Shown here: positions 1-9,569 of the stretch, piece by piece
Position numbering within the stretch: the first letter of the stretch is position 1
Layout: each line of letters opens with the position of its first letter
Origin: Bacillus sp. MRMR6
GTDB taxonomy: Bacteria; Bacillota; Bacilli; Bacillales; Cytobacillaceae
Length of the DNA stretch: 64,000 nt
NCBI RefSeq assembly: GCF_001940785.1
Contig: NZ_MSLS01000002.1
Location: forward strand, 195,077 to 259,076
Direction: 5' to 3'
Position numbers and translations under genes: made by a program
The notes under the pieces: generated by a model
What the model saw: the letters and a program-made list of their open reading frames with translations, nothing else
What the model was told of the DNA's origin: nothing
Databases searched by the model: none

Positions 1-1766
1 GTGTTGCCTTTAAGTTAGCGCATGCCTTATATGGAAAGCTTCCAGAGCACTTGTTTGAAATTGCTGTAATTGGAACAATTGCAGACTTAGTGTCTTTAAA
101 GGACGAAAATCGACTGATTGCAAAAAAAGGATTAGAAAAACTTAAAGTTACTAGAAACATCGGTCTTAAAGCGATATTCAAGTTAGCTGGTGTTCAGCCG
201 CAGTCTATTAATGAAGAAACCGTTGGATTTACACTTGCACCTAGAATTAATGCGGTTGGACGTTTAGAAAACGCTGATATGGCAGTCCAGCTTTTGCTTA
301 CAGATGACCCAATCGAGGCAGAGGCTTTGGCATCGGAAATGGATGCCCTAAACAGGGCTAGACAGTCAATCGTTAATGAAATTACAACTGAAGCGATCGA
401 AGAGGTGGAAAAGTATTTTCCAACCACTTCGAATTCTGTCCTAGTAATTGGTAAGGAAGGCTGGAATGCCGGTGTAATTGGAATTGTAGCCTCAAGGCTA
501 GTGGAAAAATTCTACCGTCCAACGATTGTATTGAGCTTTGACAAGGAAAAAGGGTTGGCAAAAGGGTCAGCACGCAGTATTCCAGGCTTCGATTTATTTA
601 AAAACCTATCTACTTGTCGCGATATTTTACCACATTTCGGCGGACATCCTATGGCTGCTGGTATGACCTTAAATCTAGAGGATGTCGCAGAGCTTCGTTC
701 CCGCCTAAATGAATTGGCTAACGAGCAGTTAACAGAGGAAGATTTTGTCCCTGTCACAGCGCTTGACCATGAAATTAATTTGGAAGCAGTTAATTTATCA
801 GTTCTGGAGGAACTAAATCTTCTTTCTCCTTTTGGAATGGACAACCCTAAACCCAAAGTGCTGATAAATGGTGTGCAAATTACTTCTATGAGAAAAATAG
901 GCAGTGAGCAAAACCATTTAAAGGTTTTGGTGAATGAAAATGGTTCAAGCCTAGATGGAATTGGGTTTGGTTTAGGAACACTCGCTGACCAAATTTCACT
1001 AGCAGCAAAAATTTCTTTAATAGGTGAATTAGCGGTCAATGAATGGAATAATATCCGTAAACCACAAATTTTTATCCAGGACATTGCGGTTGAGTCTTGG
1101 CAATTATTCGATCACCGTGGAGTAAAACGACTGAGCAACATGGTCAGCCACATCCCAAATGAAAACCGTAAATATGTTGTTTTTAACAAGGAGCAGCTTG
1201 GAAAAGTCGAAGTTAATATTCAAAATGAGGTAAGTTTGATAGAGACTCTTGAAGAGGCGGAAGCTTTCGAAGCGGATCATGCCAATATTGCTTTAGTCGA
1301 TCTGCCGCCATCTAAAGAAATGTTGTACCGGTTGCTGAAAGGAAAACGTCCAGCACGGATCTATACTTATTTTTATAAAGAAAATAGTGACTTCTTCAGT
1401 ACCGTGCCGACTCGTGATCATTTTAAGTGGTATTATGCCTTTTTATTGAAAAAAGGTCCGATTGACTTAGCCCGCTATGGTCAGGAAATTGCCATGAATC
1501 GCGGCTGGTCACAGGAAACGATTACTTTCATGTCAAAGGTGTTTTCTGAACTAGATTTTGTTACAATAAACAATGGACTTATTTCATTGAATAAACCAAC
1601 GCATAAGCGTGACCTAACTGATTCCATTACCTATCAAACGAAGCAGGCTCAATATGCACTTGAAAGGGATTTGTTGTTCTCATCCTTTCAGCAATTAAAG
1701 AGCTGGTTCGATTCTGTTTTGGAAGAATCAGTTGAAATTGAGGAGGCAATAAAAGAATGGACTTAA
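1..1766 (+). CDS. recJ: Single-stranded-DNA 5'-3' exonuclease RecJ (5' end missing)
   Basis: RecJ degrades single-stranded DNA 5' to 3' in recombination and mismatch repair. The frame is open from base 3, so the first in-frame TTG at 51 is internal and the true start lies left of the window. The visible part begins near the end of the DHH phosphoesterase domain (GTIADLVSL). It continues into the DHHA1 domain with the motif FGGHPMAAG about 150 codons before the OB-fold, and ends in the Firmicutes-type C-terminal extension. That extension makes the protein longer than the E. coli enzyme. The last 10 bases overlap apt, and the apt ribosome site lies inside recJ, so the two are probably translationally coupled. 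Confidence 0.95.
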   Translation, partial: VAFKLAHALYGKLPEHLFEIAVIGTIADLVSLKDENRLIAKKGLEKLKVTRNIGLKAIFKLAGVQPQSINEETVGFTLAPRINAVGRLENADMAVQLLLTDDPIEAEALASEMDALNRARQSIVNEITTEAIEEVEKYFPTTSNSVLVIGKEGWNAGVIGIVASRLVEKFYRPTIVLSFDKEKGLAKGSARSIPGFDLFKNLSTCRDILPHFGGHPMAAGMTLNLEDVAELRSRLNELANEQLTEEDFVPVTALDHEINLEAVNLSVLEELNLLSPFGMDNPKPKVLINGVQITSMRKIGSEQNHLKVLVNENGSSLDGIGFGLGTLADQISLAAKISLIGELAVNEWNNIRKPQIFIQDIAVESWQLFDHRGVKRLSNMVSHIPNENRKYVVFNKEQLGKVEVNIQNEVSLIETLEEAEAFEADHANIALVDLPPSKEMLYRLLKGKRPARIYTYFYKENSDFFSTVPTRDHFKWYYAFLLKKGPIDLARYGQEIAMNRGWSQETITFMSKVFSELDFVTINNGLISLNKPTHKRDLTDSITYQTKQAQYALERDLLFSSFQQLKSWFDSVLEESVEIEEAIKEWT

Positions 1767-2269
1767 AACAATTTATAACAATTGTGGAGGATTGGCCAAA
1801 GCCGGGTATTAAGTTTAAAGATATCACCACGCTAATGGATAACGGTGAAGCATACAAATATGCTACAGATCAAATCGTATCATATGCAAAGGAAAAACAA
1901 ATTGACCTTGTCGTTGGACCTGAAGCTCGTGGTTTTATTATCGGCTGCCCAGTTGCTTATTCACTTGGTGTAGGCTTTGCGCCGGTACGTAAAGAAGGTA
2001 AGCTTCCTCGCGAAACGGTTAAAATGAGCTATGGCTTGGAATATGGCAAGGATGTCCTTACCATCCATAAAGATGCGATTAAACCAGGTCAGAGAGTATT
2101 AATTACCGATGATTTATTAGCGACTGGCGGTACAATTGAAGCAACAATCAAGCTGGTTGAAGAACTTGGCGGCGTGGTTGCTGGAATTGCCTTCCTTATT
2201 GAATTGTCATACCTAGATGGCCGAAACAAGCTAGACAATTATGACATTTTAACGTTGATGAAATATTAG
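1757..2269 (+). CDS. apt: Adenine phosphoribosyltransferase
   Basis: Apt makes AMP from adenine and PRPP in cytoplasmic purine salvage. The protein is 170 residues, the usual family length. The PRPP-binding loop is seen as [13 protein letters not shown] near residues 115-127, and VGPEARGF lies in the N-terminal half. A GAGGAGG ribosome site about 9 bases before the ATG supports this start. The gene sits between recJ and relA as in B. subtilis. A hairpin follows the stop codon. Confidence 0.97.
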   Translation: MDLKQFITIVEDWPKPGIKFKDITTLMDNGEAYKYATDQIVSYAKEKQIDLVVGPEARGFIIGCPVAYSLGVGFAPVRKEGKLPRETVKMSYGLEYGKDVLTIHKDAIKPGQRVLITDDLLATGGTIEATIKLVEELGGVVAGIAFLIELSYLDGRNKLDNYDILTLMKY

Positions 2270-2302
2270 AAAACACTGTACATCGTGGGGACAATAAGAT
2301 TT

Positions 2303-2332
2303 GAGAGCACTCTTTAAATGAGTGCTCTCTTG
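2303..2332 (+). terminator. Hairpin after apt
   Basis: Perfect 10-bp arms (GAGAGCACTC and GAGTGCTCTC) enclose a 7-base loop. The T-tract is short, so termination may be partial. It probably ends the recJ-apt transcript. Confidence 0.65.
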
Positions 2333-2416
2333 CTATAGATAAACAGCATTTTTTGGTGGAAATCCTATCAAATTCGACAATATTTTTGGAAAATACGAAA
2401 TTTAGATAGCTATCCC

Positions 2417-2445
2417 TTTACATCTTGGCTTTTTTTTTCGATAAT
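2417..2445 (+). promoter_or_regulatory. Probable sigma-A promoter of relA
   Basis: TTTACA and GATAAT are separated by 17 bases, close to the vegetative consensus, about 80 bases before the relA start. An imperfect direct repeat sharing GTAACAATTA overlaps the -10 box and recurs downstream at 2474-2489. This could mark a regulator site, but no known regulator is recognised. Confidence 0.55.
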
Positions 2446-2527
2446 AGTAACAATTACAAAAATATAACTAGTATCGATAGTAACAATTATTTTATTTAAA
2501 AAGAGACGAAAATAAAAGGTGATTTTA

Positions 2528-4723
2528 ATGGCGAATGATCAAGTGTTATCTGCCGAGCAAGTCATCGACAAGACGAGAGCTTACTTAAACGACGAGCATG
2601 TCGAGTTAGTAAAAAAGGCATATGAATTTGCTAAGCATTCTCATCGTGAACAATATAGAAAATCAGGGGAACCCTACATTATTCATCCCATACAGGTTGC
2701 TGGAATATTAGCCGATTTGGAGATGGATCCTGCAACAGTTGCTGCTGGTTTTCTACATGACGTCGTTGAAGATACAGATGTTACGTTAAAAGACATCGAA
2801 ACTGCATTTAATGACGAAGTGTCGATGCTTGTCGACGGGGTAACGAAACTAGGGAAAATTAAATACAAATCGCACGAGGAACAACAGGCAGAGAATCACC
2901 GGAAAATGTTTGTGGCCATGGCCCAGGATATCCGGGTTATTTTGATAAAGCTTGCAGACCGTTTGCATAATATGAGGACACTCAAGCATCTTCCGGTTGA
3001 AAAGCAGCGTCGTATCTCAAATGAGACACTTGAAATCTTTGCCCCTTTGGCACATCGTCTTGGAATTTCTAAGATTAAATGGGAGTTAGAGGATACTGCA
3101 TTAAGGTATTTGAATCCACAGCAATATTACCGGATTGTAAACTTAATGAAAAAGAAACGTGCGGAACGGGAGCAGTATCTAGTCGATGTAATCGAGGAAG
3201 TCAAGAATCGCATGGGTGAAGTCTCCATTAAGGCAGAACTTTCAGGGCGTCCGAAACATATTTACAGTATCTATCGAAAAATGGCCCTGCAAAATAAGCA
3301 ATTTAGTGAAATTTATGATTTGCTGGCGGTAAGAATTGTTGTGAACAGTATCAAGGACTGTTATGCGGTTCTAGGTATTATTCATACGTGCTGGAAGCCG
3401 ATGCCTGGCAGGTTTAAAGATTATATTGCGATGCCGAAACCAAATATGTATCAATCGCTCCATACAACGGTTATTGGGCCAAAGGGTGACCCGCTTGAGG
3501 TCCAGATTCGTACTTCCGAAATGCACCACATAGCTGAATTCGGGATTGCCGCCCATTGGGCCTATAAAGAAGGAAAAGCGATTAGCGATAGCTCGACCTT
3601 TGAACAAAAGCTGACTTGGTTCAGAGAGATACTTGATTTCCAGAACGATACAGCCAATGCCGAGGAGTTCATGGAATCATTAAAGATTGATTTGTTCTCT
3701 GACATGGTTTTTGTGTTTACGCCAAAAGGTGATGTGATTGAAATGCCGGCTGGTTCTGTTCCAATAGATTTTGCCTACCGGATTCACTCTGAAATTGGGA
3801 ATAAGACAATTGGGGCAAAGGTTAATGGAAAAATGGTAACCCTTGATTACCAACTGAAGACAGGTGACATTGTTGAAATCCTCACCTCCAAACATTCTTA
3901 CGGTCCGAGTCAGGATTGGCTAAAGCTTGCTCAAACCTCTCAGGCCAAAAATAAAATCAGGGCATTCTTTAAGAAGCAGCGCCGTGATGAAAATGTTGAT
4001 AAGGGTAGGGAGCTTGTTGAAAAAGAAATTCGTGTCATGGAATTTGATCTGAAGGAAATTTTAACCACTGAGAATTTGAAGAAGGTGGCTGATAAGTTTA
4101 ACTTCTCTAGTGAAGATGATATGTATGCAGCCGTTGGTTACAACGGAGTAACAGCCCTTCAAGTCGCAAACCGATTAACGGAAAAGTGGCGTAAAAAGCG
4201 AGATAAGGAGCAATCTGCTACCATAACGAATGCGATTACTGATTTAAAAGCATTTCCTCAGACAAAAAAGCGAGAGTCAGGTGTTAGAGTCTCAGGAATC
4301 GATAATCTTTTAATCCGGTTATCACGTTGCTGTAATCCGGTTCCGGGAGATGAAATCGTTGGTTTTATTACGAAAGGCCGCGGTGTATCTGTGCACCGGG
4401 GAGATTGTACAAACATTGACTCCAATGATGCGCAATCACGTTTAATTCCAGTTGAATGGGAATCTTCTTTGAATGACCGCAAGGAATACAATGTTGATAT
4501 TGAAATTAGCGGGTATGATCGCCGCGGACTATTAAACGAGGTCTTACAGGCTGTCAATGAGACGAAAACTAATATTTCCGCTGTATCCGGCAAATCTGAT
4601 CGTAATAAAATGGCGACGATCAGCATGTCCATCGCCATTCACAATGTAAGCCACCTGCAAAAAGTGGTTGAAAGAATTAAACAAATTCCAGATATTTATT
4701 CGGTTCGCCGAATTATGAATTAA
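2528..4723 (+). CDS. relA: Bifunctional (p)ppGpp synthetase/hydrolase Rel
   Basis: The enzyme makes and degrades (p)ppGpp, the stringent-response alarmone, on stalled ribosomes. In order there are an HD hydrolase domain ([11 protein letters not shown] near residue 75), a synthetase domain (YQSLHTT near 308), a TGS domain (about 390-450), a Cys-Cys zinc-finger region ([11 protein letters not shown] near 600) and a C-terminal ACT domain (about 660-731). Both catalytic halves look intact. I chose the ATG at 2528 over the GTG at 2519 because AAAGGTG sits 6 bases before it and MANDQVL matches the B. subtilis N-terminus. dtd follows after 11 bases. Confidence 0.97.
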   Translation: MANDQVLSAEQVIDKTRAYLNDEHVELVKKAYEFAKHSHREQYRKSGEPYIIHPIQVAGILADLEMDPATVAAGFLHDVVEDTDVTLKDIETAFNDEVSMLVDGVTKLGKIKYKSHEEQQAENHRKMFVAMAQDIRVILIKLADRLHNMRTLKHLPVEKQRRISNETLEIFAPLAHRLGISKIKWELEDTALRYLNPQQYYRIVNLMKKKRAEREQYLVDVIEEVKNRMGEVSIKAELSGRPKHIYSIYRKMALQNKQFSEIYDLLAVRIVVNSIKDCYAVLGIIHTCWKPMPGRFKDYIAMPKPNMYQSLHTTVIGPKGDPLEVQIRTSEMHHIAEFGIAAHWAYKEGKAISDSSTFEQKLTWFREILDFQNDTANAEEFMESLKIDLFSDMVFVFTPKGDVIEMPAGSVPIDFAYRIHSEIGNKTIGAKVNGKMVTLDYQLKTGDIVEILTSKHSYGPSQDWLKLAQTSQAKNKIRAFFKKQRRDENVDKGRELVEKEIRVMEFDLKEILTTENLKKVADKFNFSSEDDMYAAVGYNGVTALQVANRLTEKWRKKRDKEQSATITNAITDLKAFPQTKKRESGVRVSGIDNLLIRLSRCCNPVPGDEIVGFITKGRGVSVHRGDCTNIDSNDAQSRLIPVEWESSLNDRKEYNVDIEISGYDRRGLLNEVLQAVNETKTNISAVSGKSDRNKMATISMSIAIHNVSHLQKVVERIKQIPDIYSVRRIMN

Positions 4724-4734
4724 GGAGTTCTAGT

Positions 4735-5181
4735 ATGCGAGTTGTCGTACAGCGCAGTAAGAATGCCAAAGTCACGGTAGCAGGTGAAGTGACCGGTGAA
4801 ATCACAAAGGGTCTAGTTCTGCTTGTCGGTGTGACACATCAGGATACAGAAGCGGATGCTACTTATTTAGCCGATAAAGTAGTTAACCTCCGCATTTTTG
4901 AAGATGAGGCTGAAAAAATGAATCATTCTTTATTAGATGTCGGCGGCGGTGAAATTCTTTCTATATCTCAATTCACTTTATATGGCGATTGCCGGAAAGG
5001 GAGAAGGCCTAATTTCATGGAGGCCGCTCGACCAGACCAGGCGCGGGAGCTCTACGAAACGTTTAACAGTCTTTTAGGTGAAAAAGGGGTTAAAGTAGAA
5101 ACCGGCCGTTTCGGCAAAATGATGGATGTTCAGTTGATCAACGACGGACCTGTTACCTTAATTTTAGAAAGTAAATCATAA
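4735..5181 (+). CDS. dtd: D-aminoacyl-tRNA deacylase
   Basis: Dtd removes D-amino acids (and glycine) from mischarged tRNAs, a chiral proofreading step in the cytoplasm. The 148-residue protein has the family motifs [17 protein letters not shown] in the middle and a Gly-Pro motif in NDGPVTL near the end; these form the cross-subunit active site. An AAGGAG ribosome site lies just after the relA stop, so the two genes are co-transcribed. It corresponds to B. subtilis yrvI. Confidence 0.96.
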   Translation: MRVVVQRSKNAKVTVAGEVTGEITKGLVLLVGVTHQDTEADATYLADKVVNLRIFEDEAEKMNHSLLDVGGGEILSISQFTLYGDCRKGRRPNFMEAARPDQARELYETFNSLLGEKGVKVETGRFGKMMDVQLINDGPVTLILESKS

Positions 5182-5184
5182 GAG

Positions 5185-5217
5185 AGCTTGGCACAATCAT
5201 GGGTGCCGAGCTTTTTT
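5185..5217 (+). terminator. Terminator after dtd
   Basis: AGCTTGGCAC pairs with GTGCCGAGCT (one G-T pair) over an 8-base loop, followed by TTTTTT. It closes the relA-dtd unit. Confidence 0.85.
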
Positions 5218-5240
5218 GTATTTGGTGGTGGGGGCGGGGG

Positions 5241-5681
5241 TTTAGTTGCGGGTGTGGCGTGTTTTAGTTGCGGATGGCCGGAATTAGTTGTCGATATTTA
5301 GAAATACTATCGGATGGCGAGAAATACTATCGGATAGCTGGAAATACTATCGGATGGCGAGAAATACTATCGGATAGCTGGAAATACTATCGGATGGCGA
5401 GAAATACTATCGGATAGCTGGAAATACTATCGGATGGCGAGAAATACTATCGGATGGCGAGAAATACTATCGGATGGCGTGGAAATACTATCGGATGGCG
5501 TGGAAATACTATCGGATGGCTGGAAATACTATCGGATGGCTGGAAATACTATCGGATGGCGTGGAAATACTATCGGATGGCGAGAAATACTATCGGATAG
5601 CTGGAAATACTATCGGATAGCGAGAATTACTATCGGATAGCGTGGAAATACTATCGGATGGCAAGAAATACTATCGGATAG
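5241..5681. repeat. Array of 22 tandem 20-21-bp units
   Basis: Nineteen units of the form GAAATACTATCGGATGGC plus 2-3 variable bases run from 5301 to 5681. Three diverged units (TTAGTTGCGGATGGC type) sit immediately upstream in the same 20-bp phase. Units end in GGCGA, AGCTG, GGCTG or GGCGTG. From 5301 to 5420 two types alternate, giving a 40-bp higher-order repeat three times. No unique spacers separate the units, so this is not a CRISPR array. It fills the gap between the convergent dtd and yrvJ terminators. Confidence 0.95.
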
Positions 5682-5688
5682 AAGAAAC

Positions 5689-5720
5689 AAAAAACTAGCC
5701 GCACTAAAACGAACGGCTAG
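5689..5720 (-). terminator. Terminator after yrvJ
   Basis: Read on the minus strand, CGGCTAG pairs with CTAGCCG and a run of Ts follows. It lies 8 bases after the yrvJ stop. Confidence 0.8.
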
Positions 5721-5728
5721 CCCTGCCC

Positions 5729-7471
5729 CTACATCTCTTTAAAGTAACGTGCTAGTCCATTAAATAGACCAGTTGCTGCATTTTCTTGAAACTGTCCGGT
5801 TCTCATCATCATTTCTTCATCTAAATTACTAAGATAGCCCAGTTCCATTAAGACACTTGGCTGTCGATTTTCTCGAATGACATGGTAATTGCCTTGGCGG
5901 ACACCTCGGCTTTTCAGCTTTGTTTGTGCATTGGCAGCATTGTATACATACTCGGCAAGTTGCTTTTGATAAGAATGATAATAATAGCCTGTCATGCCTC
6001 TGACACTTCTGTTTAAATTGCTATCATAATGCAAACTAATAAACGCATCTGCCTGGTGGATGCTGGCAATTCTTACCCTTGATGGAAGAGGAAGGAACGA
6101 ATCGTTGCTTCTTGTTAGAAAAACAGTCGCACCAGCGGCCTTTAGCTTATCCGAGAGAAGCTTTGCTGTTCTTAATGTTAATTCTTTTTCAAGCGTGCCA
6201 TTAACACCTGTAGCCCCGTTATCAATACCGCCATGCCCAGGATCAATGACAATGGTCTTATATTTTAAGTAGCTTCCTGCACCTTGTTTTTCAATTCTAG
6301 AGCTAGAGGTATTTGTTGTAACAATCCATCCGGCTACATATCCGCTGACTCCATTTGCAAGTGTGATTTCATACCAATCATTCTTTACACTTTTAATCGC
6401 AAAGCTCTCTCCCTCATTTGCTCTCAGGAGTACAGAGGCTTGTCCATCGGCAGAGCTTCTTATATTTGTCCCATTATGTAAGATGGTGATTTTACTATCA
6501 TTCGGTGCGGCAGTTGATTTACTTTGACCTTTGCTGAAGTACCAGCCTGCAGCCCAGCCGAAGGTCCCCGGCTTGTATTCGATTTTTACCCAGTTATTCT
6601 TTTCGTCTACTATCGTAAAGGTTTGCCCCTGTTGAATAGAGCCGATGACACTAGAATCCAGCGAAGGATCAGTTCGTACACTTAGATTGCTTGCTGTTAC
6701 CGTTCCAATCGGTCCACTGCCACCCGAGACCTGTGAAGTTTTTTCGCCAGTTTGAACATAATCAGCACTAACCCAAGCTTTTTGCCCATTAAACTCTATT
6801 TCCAGCCAATTGCTCTGTTTGGAAAAAATCTTAATAGACGTGCCGCTTGCCACCTTGCCAACAACAGTACTTGAAGACGAAGGCTTATCACGGACATTTA
6901 ACAAAGCAGTAACCATCCCTTTTGTATTCGCAATACTGTTGGGATCTGTCTTAGTAGTGGTTGTCTTCGTTGTACTCTTCATATCAACATACTGCCTTGA
7001 AACCCAGCCTTCCCCAAAAGAAGCTTCAATTTTTAACCAGTTTTCATTTTCAGCAAGTACGGTGATAGCTTGTCCTTTAGTTAAATTACCAATAATGCGG
7101 AAGTTTGTTCCAGGACCGGAGCGGACTCGCAATTGATCCGTATTGGCTTTAGCCGTAGCTTTCATGGATGTTCCAGAAGGGGGTGTACTTTCGCCTCCTG
7201 TTTTTGTAACAACCCAGTTAGCAACCCAGCCGGTTTTTCCAATTGAAAGCTCAATTTCAATCCAATCGCCCTGTTCTTTTTTGAATATGAATTTTTCACC
7301 CTTCTTTACCTGCTTCACAAGCTTATAGCTCAATCCAGGTCCACTTCGGATATTCACCGTCTCAGCTGCAATTGTTATAGTAGCATTTGCCGCCAACGTT
7401 TTTTCCACAGGTAAAAAACCTCCGAGGATCAAGGATAAACATAATAAAAGAAGGCTAATCTTCTTGGTCAT
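5729..7471 (-). CDS. yrvJ: SH3b-repeat N-acetylmuramoyl-L-alanine amidase
   Basis: This is a secreted peptidoglycan hydrolase that cuts the bond between N-acetylmuramic acid and L-alanine. A signal peptide (about residues 1-28, ending LAA-NA) is followed by five bacterial SH3 domains (roughly 32-92, 103-165, 184-241, 256-316 and 328-388). The C-terminal Amidase_3 domain (about 405-578) carries the zinc and catalytic residues in DPGHGG, the Glu of LEKELTL, SLHYDS and LMELGYLSN. The 580 residues are longer than I expect for B. subtilis YrvJ, probably through SH3 copy number. It is convergent with dtd, as in B. subtilis. Confidence 0.92.
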   Translation of the reverse strand: MTKKISLLLLCLSLILGGFLPVEKTLAANATITIAAETVNIRSGPGLSYKLVKQVKKGEKFIFKKEQGDWIEIELSIGKTGWVANWVVTKTGGESTPPSGTSMKATAKANTDQLRVRSGPGTNFRIIGNLTKGQAITVLAENENWLKIEASFGEGWVSRQYVDMKSTTKTTTTKTDPNSIANTKGMVTALLNVRDKPSSSSTVVGKVASGTSIKIFSKQSNWLEIEFNGQKAWVSADYVQTGEKTSQVSGGSGPIGTVTASNLSVRTDPSLDSSVIGSIQQGQTFTIVDEKNNWVKIEYKPGTFGWAAGWYFSKGQSKSTAAPNDSKITILHNGTNIRSSADGQASVLLRANEGESFAIKSVKNDWYEITLANGVSGYVAGWIVTTNTSSSRIEKQGAGSYLKYKTIVIDPGHGGIDNGATGVNGTLEKELTLRTAKLLSDKLKAAGATVFLTRSNDSFLPLPSRVRIASIHQADAFISLHYDSNLNRSVRGMTGYYYHSYQKQLAEYVYNAANAQTKLKSRGVRQGNYHVIRENRQPSVLMELGYLSNLDEEMMMRTGQFQENAATGLFNGLARYFKEM

Positions 7472-7632
7472 CTACTCCCCCCTTACCACTTTCCTATTAT
7501 TCTACCGTAAATATGGCTGAAAATCATTCCTTTATTGTCAAAAAACGGCTAAAATGAAAATCTCAAATCACATGAAAGTTTTTTAATCTACTGGAAATAA
7601 TAGTGATAGAAGATGAGAACGAGGTGAGTGTG

Positions 7633-7809
7633 ATGAGAGCTAGTGAAAAGGGAATGAATATTCAATCAATGGACAGCAGACTATTTGGCGTTGATTTTCA
7701 TGATTTTATTCAAAAGGAACAGAATAATACCTCATATGAATTAGCGTCTGAATTTGGATTGACAATTGGTGATGTTAGAAAGTTAAAAAAACATTTAGAA
7801 AGAGGCTAA
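7633..7809 (+). CDS. Small HTH-like protein, YrzK-type
   Basis: This 58-residue ORF starts at an ATG preceded by GAGGTGAG. The upstream in-frame GTG at 7603 has no ribosome site. The C-terminal half (ELASEFGLTIGDVRKLKKHL) looks like one helix-turn-helix unit similar to a sigma-70 region 4 HTH. Its place between yrvJ and hisS matches yrzK of B. subtilis. A DNA-binding role is inferred and the target is unknown. Confidence 0.7.
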   Translation: MRASEKGMNIQSMDSRLFGVDFHDFIQKEQNNTSYELASEFGLTIGDVRKLKKHLERG

Positions 7810-7816
7810 AACCTGC

Positions 7817-7845
7817 TTGACAACAGCAACAATGCTCCGTAATAT
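7817..7845 (+). promoter_or_regulatory. Promoter of hisS-aspS
   Basis: TTGACA is followed after 17 bases by TAATAT. An overlapping TATAAT lies 3 bases further on. Transcription would start near 7852, so the leader begins with the repeat element at 7855 and then the T-box. Confidence 0.65.
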
Positions 7846-7854
7846 AATATAAAT

Positions 7855-7962
7855 AAAGTGAAACTTCAATCAGTTTGCGGTCTATCCCACTGATTGTTAG
7901 TTGAACTAATCGGGCTTTTACGGGCATTTTGGCTTTATCTTACTACCCGTTAATGCAGGATA
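7855..7962 (+). repeat. Dispersed structured repeat, copy 1
   Basis: This is a shortened copy of a family also found at 29781-29930 (reverse) and 33657-33802. Shared blocks are GTTAGTTGAACT, CGGGCTTTTACGGGCA and CCCGTTAATGC. The first hairpin here is CAATCAG/CTGATTG, where copy 3 has CCATCAG/CTGATGG, so both sides of a pair have changed together. The inner arm present in the other copies has been lost. It is transcribed as the 5' end of the hisS leader. Confidence 0.8.
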
Positions 7963-7974
7963 ATGAATAGTTAT

Positions 7975-8233
7975 AACCAATGATGGAGCATAGTAGTTAA
8001 GCTAAAACATGAAAAGAGAAGAAATGTCCTGGCTGAAAGCATTTCTACATGATACTTAATGAATGAACACTCCGAAGGCTTCTCTCTGAAACAGCTCGGG
8101 CTTAGTAGGAGAAGAACGTGAGCAGGCGTTAACTGTAAAAGAGGAAGTGCTTTTTTAGCGCTTCAACTAGGGTGGCACCGCGGGATCTAAACTCTCGTCC
8201 CTTGTATTTAATACAAGGGACGGGAGTTTTTTT
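7975..8233 (+). promoter_or_regulatory. T-box leader of hisS-aspS
   Basis: The T-box AGGGTGGCACCGCGGG is at 8169-8184. It is followed by a strong terminator (17-bp arms, 8191-8227, then Ts). T-box leaders let uncharged tRNA switch off the terminator. Stem I carries the S-turn AGTA near 8010 opposite GAATGAACACTCC. CAC (His) at 8068-8070 is the likeliest specifier, but the register is not certain. This leader would induce hisS-aspS on histidine starvation. Confidence 0.93.
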
Positions 8234-8282
8234 ATTTTATAAAAATACTCATTTACATAAAAAACAAAGGGAGGAATTAGCC

Positions 8283-9554
8283 ATGTCGATTAGCATTCCG
8301 AGAGGTACTCAAGACATTCTGCCTGGCGAGGTAGAAAAATGGCAGCTGATTGAAGCCAAAGCGCGAGAGCTTTGTGAAAAATATCAATATCAAGAAATTA
8401 GGACACCTATTTTTGAGCATACCGATCTTTTTTTACGAGGTGTAGGAGATACGACTGACATTGTTCAGAAGGAAATGTATACCTTCGAGGACCGAGGGGG
8501 CAGGAGTATTACGCTTCGACCGGAGGGGACGGCAGCGGTTGTAAGGTCTTTCGTTGAGAAGAAGATGTTTGGTTATCCAAACCAGCCAGTAAAGCTTTAT
8601 TATATGGGACCGATGTTCCGTTACGAACGTCCGCAGGCAGGCCGCTTCCGTCAGTTTGTACAGTTCGGTATCGAGGCGCTTGGCAGTAATGACCCAGCAA
8701 TTGATGCAGAGGTTATCTCCCTTGCCATGAACCTTTACAGGGAAATGGGCCTTAAGAAACTAAAGCTGGTGGTGAACAGCCTCGGAGATAAAGACAGCCG
8801 GACCGCTCACCGTAATGCATTAGTTGATCACTTTAAACCGCGGATTGATGAGTTTTGCAACGACTGTCAAAATCGTCTTGAAAAAAATCCGTTGAGAATA
8901 TTGGACTGCAAGCAAGACCATGATCACGAGTTAATGAAATCATCACCGTCCATTATTGATTACTTGAATGATTTTTCAAAAAACTATTTTGAAAAATTAC
9001 AGGCGTATTTAACTCAATTAGACGTTCCGTTTGTTGTTGATCCGAACTTGGTGCGTGGTTTAGATTACTATAACCACACGGCATTTGAAATCATGAGCGA
9101 TGCGGAAGGCTTTGGAGCGATTACAACCTTGTGCGGGGGCGGCAGATATAACGGCTTAGCAGAGGAAATCGGCGGACCGGAAACTCCGGGAATTGGCTTT
9201 GCGCTTAGTATTGAACGGTTTATTGCTGCACTGAAAGCTGAAGGGGTCGAGCTTGAAATTAATGAAGAAATCGATTGCTACCTAGCAGCACTAGGAGAAG
9301 AAGCCAAGGACTACACAGTGGGTCTATTGCAGCAGCTGCGTCTGGCTGGCTTTTCAGCTGAGAGAGATTATCTGGATCGAAAAATTAAAGCACAGTTTAA
9401 ATCAGCCGATCGCCTTAAAGCAAAGTTTGTTGCTGTTCTTGGCGACACGGAACTGAAGAATAATAAAATTAATCTTAAAAATATGGCTACAGGTGAACAA
9501 GTAGAAGTGGACTTAGCAGATTTTGTACAGCAATTCAAAGAATTGAGAGAGTAA
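8283..9554 (+). CDS. hisS: Histidyl-tRNA synthetase
   Basis: HisRS charges tRNA-His. The class II core shows motif 2 ([14 protein letters not shown] near residue 112) and the histidine-specific motifs [14 protein letters not shown] (near 256) and [14 protein letters not shown] (near 285). An anticodon-binding domain follows. The protein is 423 residues. The ATG at 8283 is chosen because AAAGGGAGG precedes it; the frame stays open upstream only because it runs through the T-box leader. aspS follows after 15 bases. Confidence 0.97.
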   Translation: MSISIPRGTQDILPGEVEKWQLIEAKARELCEKYQYQEIRTPIFEHTDLFLRGVGDTTDIVQKEMYTFEDRGGRSITLRPEGTAAVVRSFVEKKMFGYPNQPVKLYYMGPMFRYERPQAGRFRQFVQFGIEALGSNDPAIDAEVISLAMNLYREMGLKKLKLVVNSLGDKDSRTAHRNALVDHFKPRIDEFCNDCQNRLEKNPLRILDCKQDHDHELMKSSPSIIDYLNDFSKNYFEKLQAYLTQLDVPFVVDPNLVRGLDYYNHTAFEIMSDAEGFGAITTLCGGGRYNGLAEEIGGPETPGIGFALSIERFIAALKAEGVELEINEEIDCYLAALGEEAKDYTVGLLQQLRLAGFSAERDYLDRKIKAQFKSADRLKAKFVAVLGDTELKNNKINLKNMATGEQVEVDLADFVQQFKELRE

Positions 9555-9569
9555 GGAGCGAATTTATTT

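Noticed and set aside
512..1084. 190-codon ORF antisense to recJ
   Set aside because: Shadow of the conserved RecJ frame; composition is atypical and no start signal is seen.
5434..5640. 68-codon open frame inside the tandem array
   Set aside because: The translation (repeats of EILSDGV and NTIGW) only mirrors the 20-bp DNA repeat, the frame shifts with each 21-bp unit, and there is no ribosome site.
5241..5681. CRISPR array
   Set aside because: Units are directly adjacent with no unique spacers of constant length, and no cas genes are present in the window.
8172..8282. N-terminal extension of HisS from an ATG in the leader
   Set aside because: These bases are the T-box and its terminator. 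The real start at 8283 has a strong ribosome site and family similarity.
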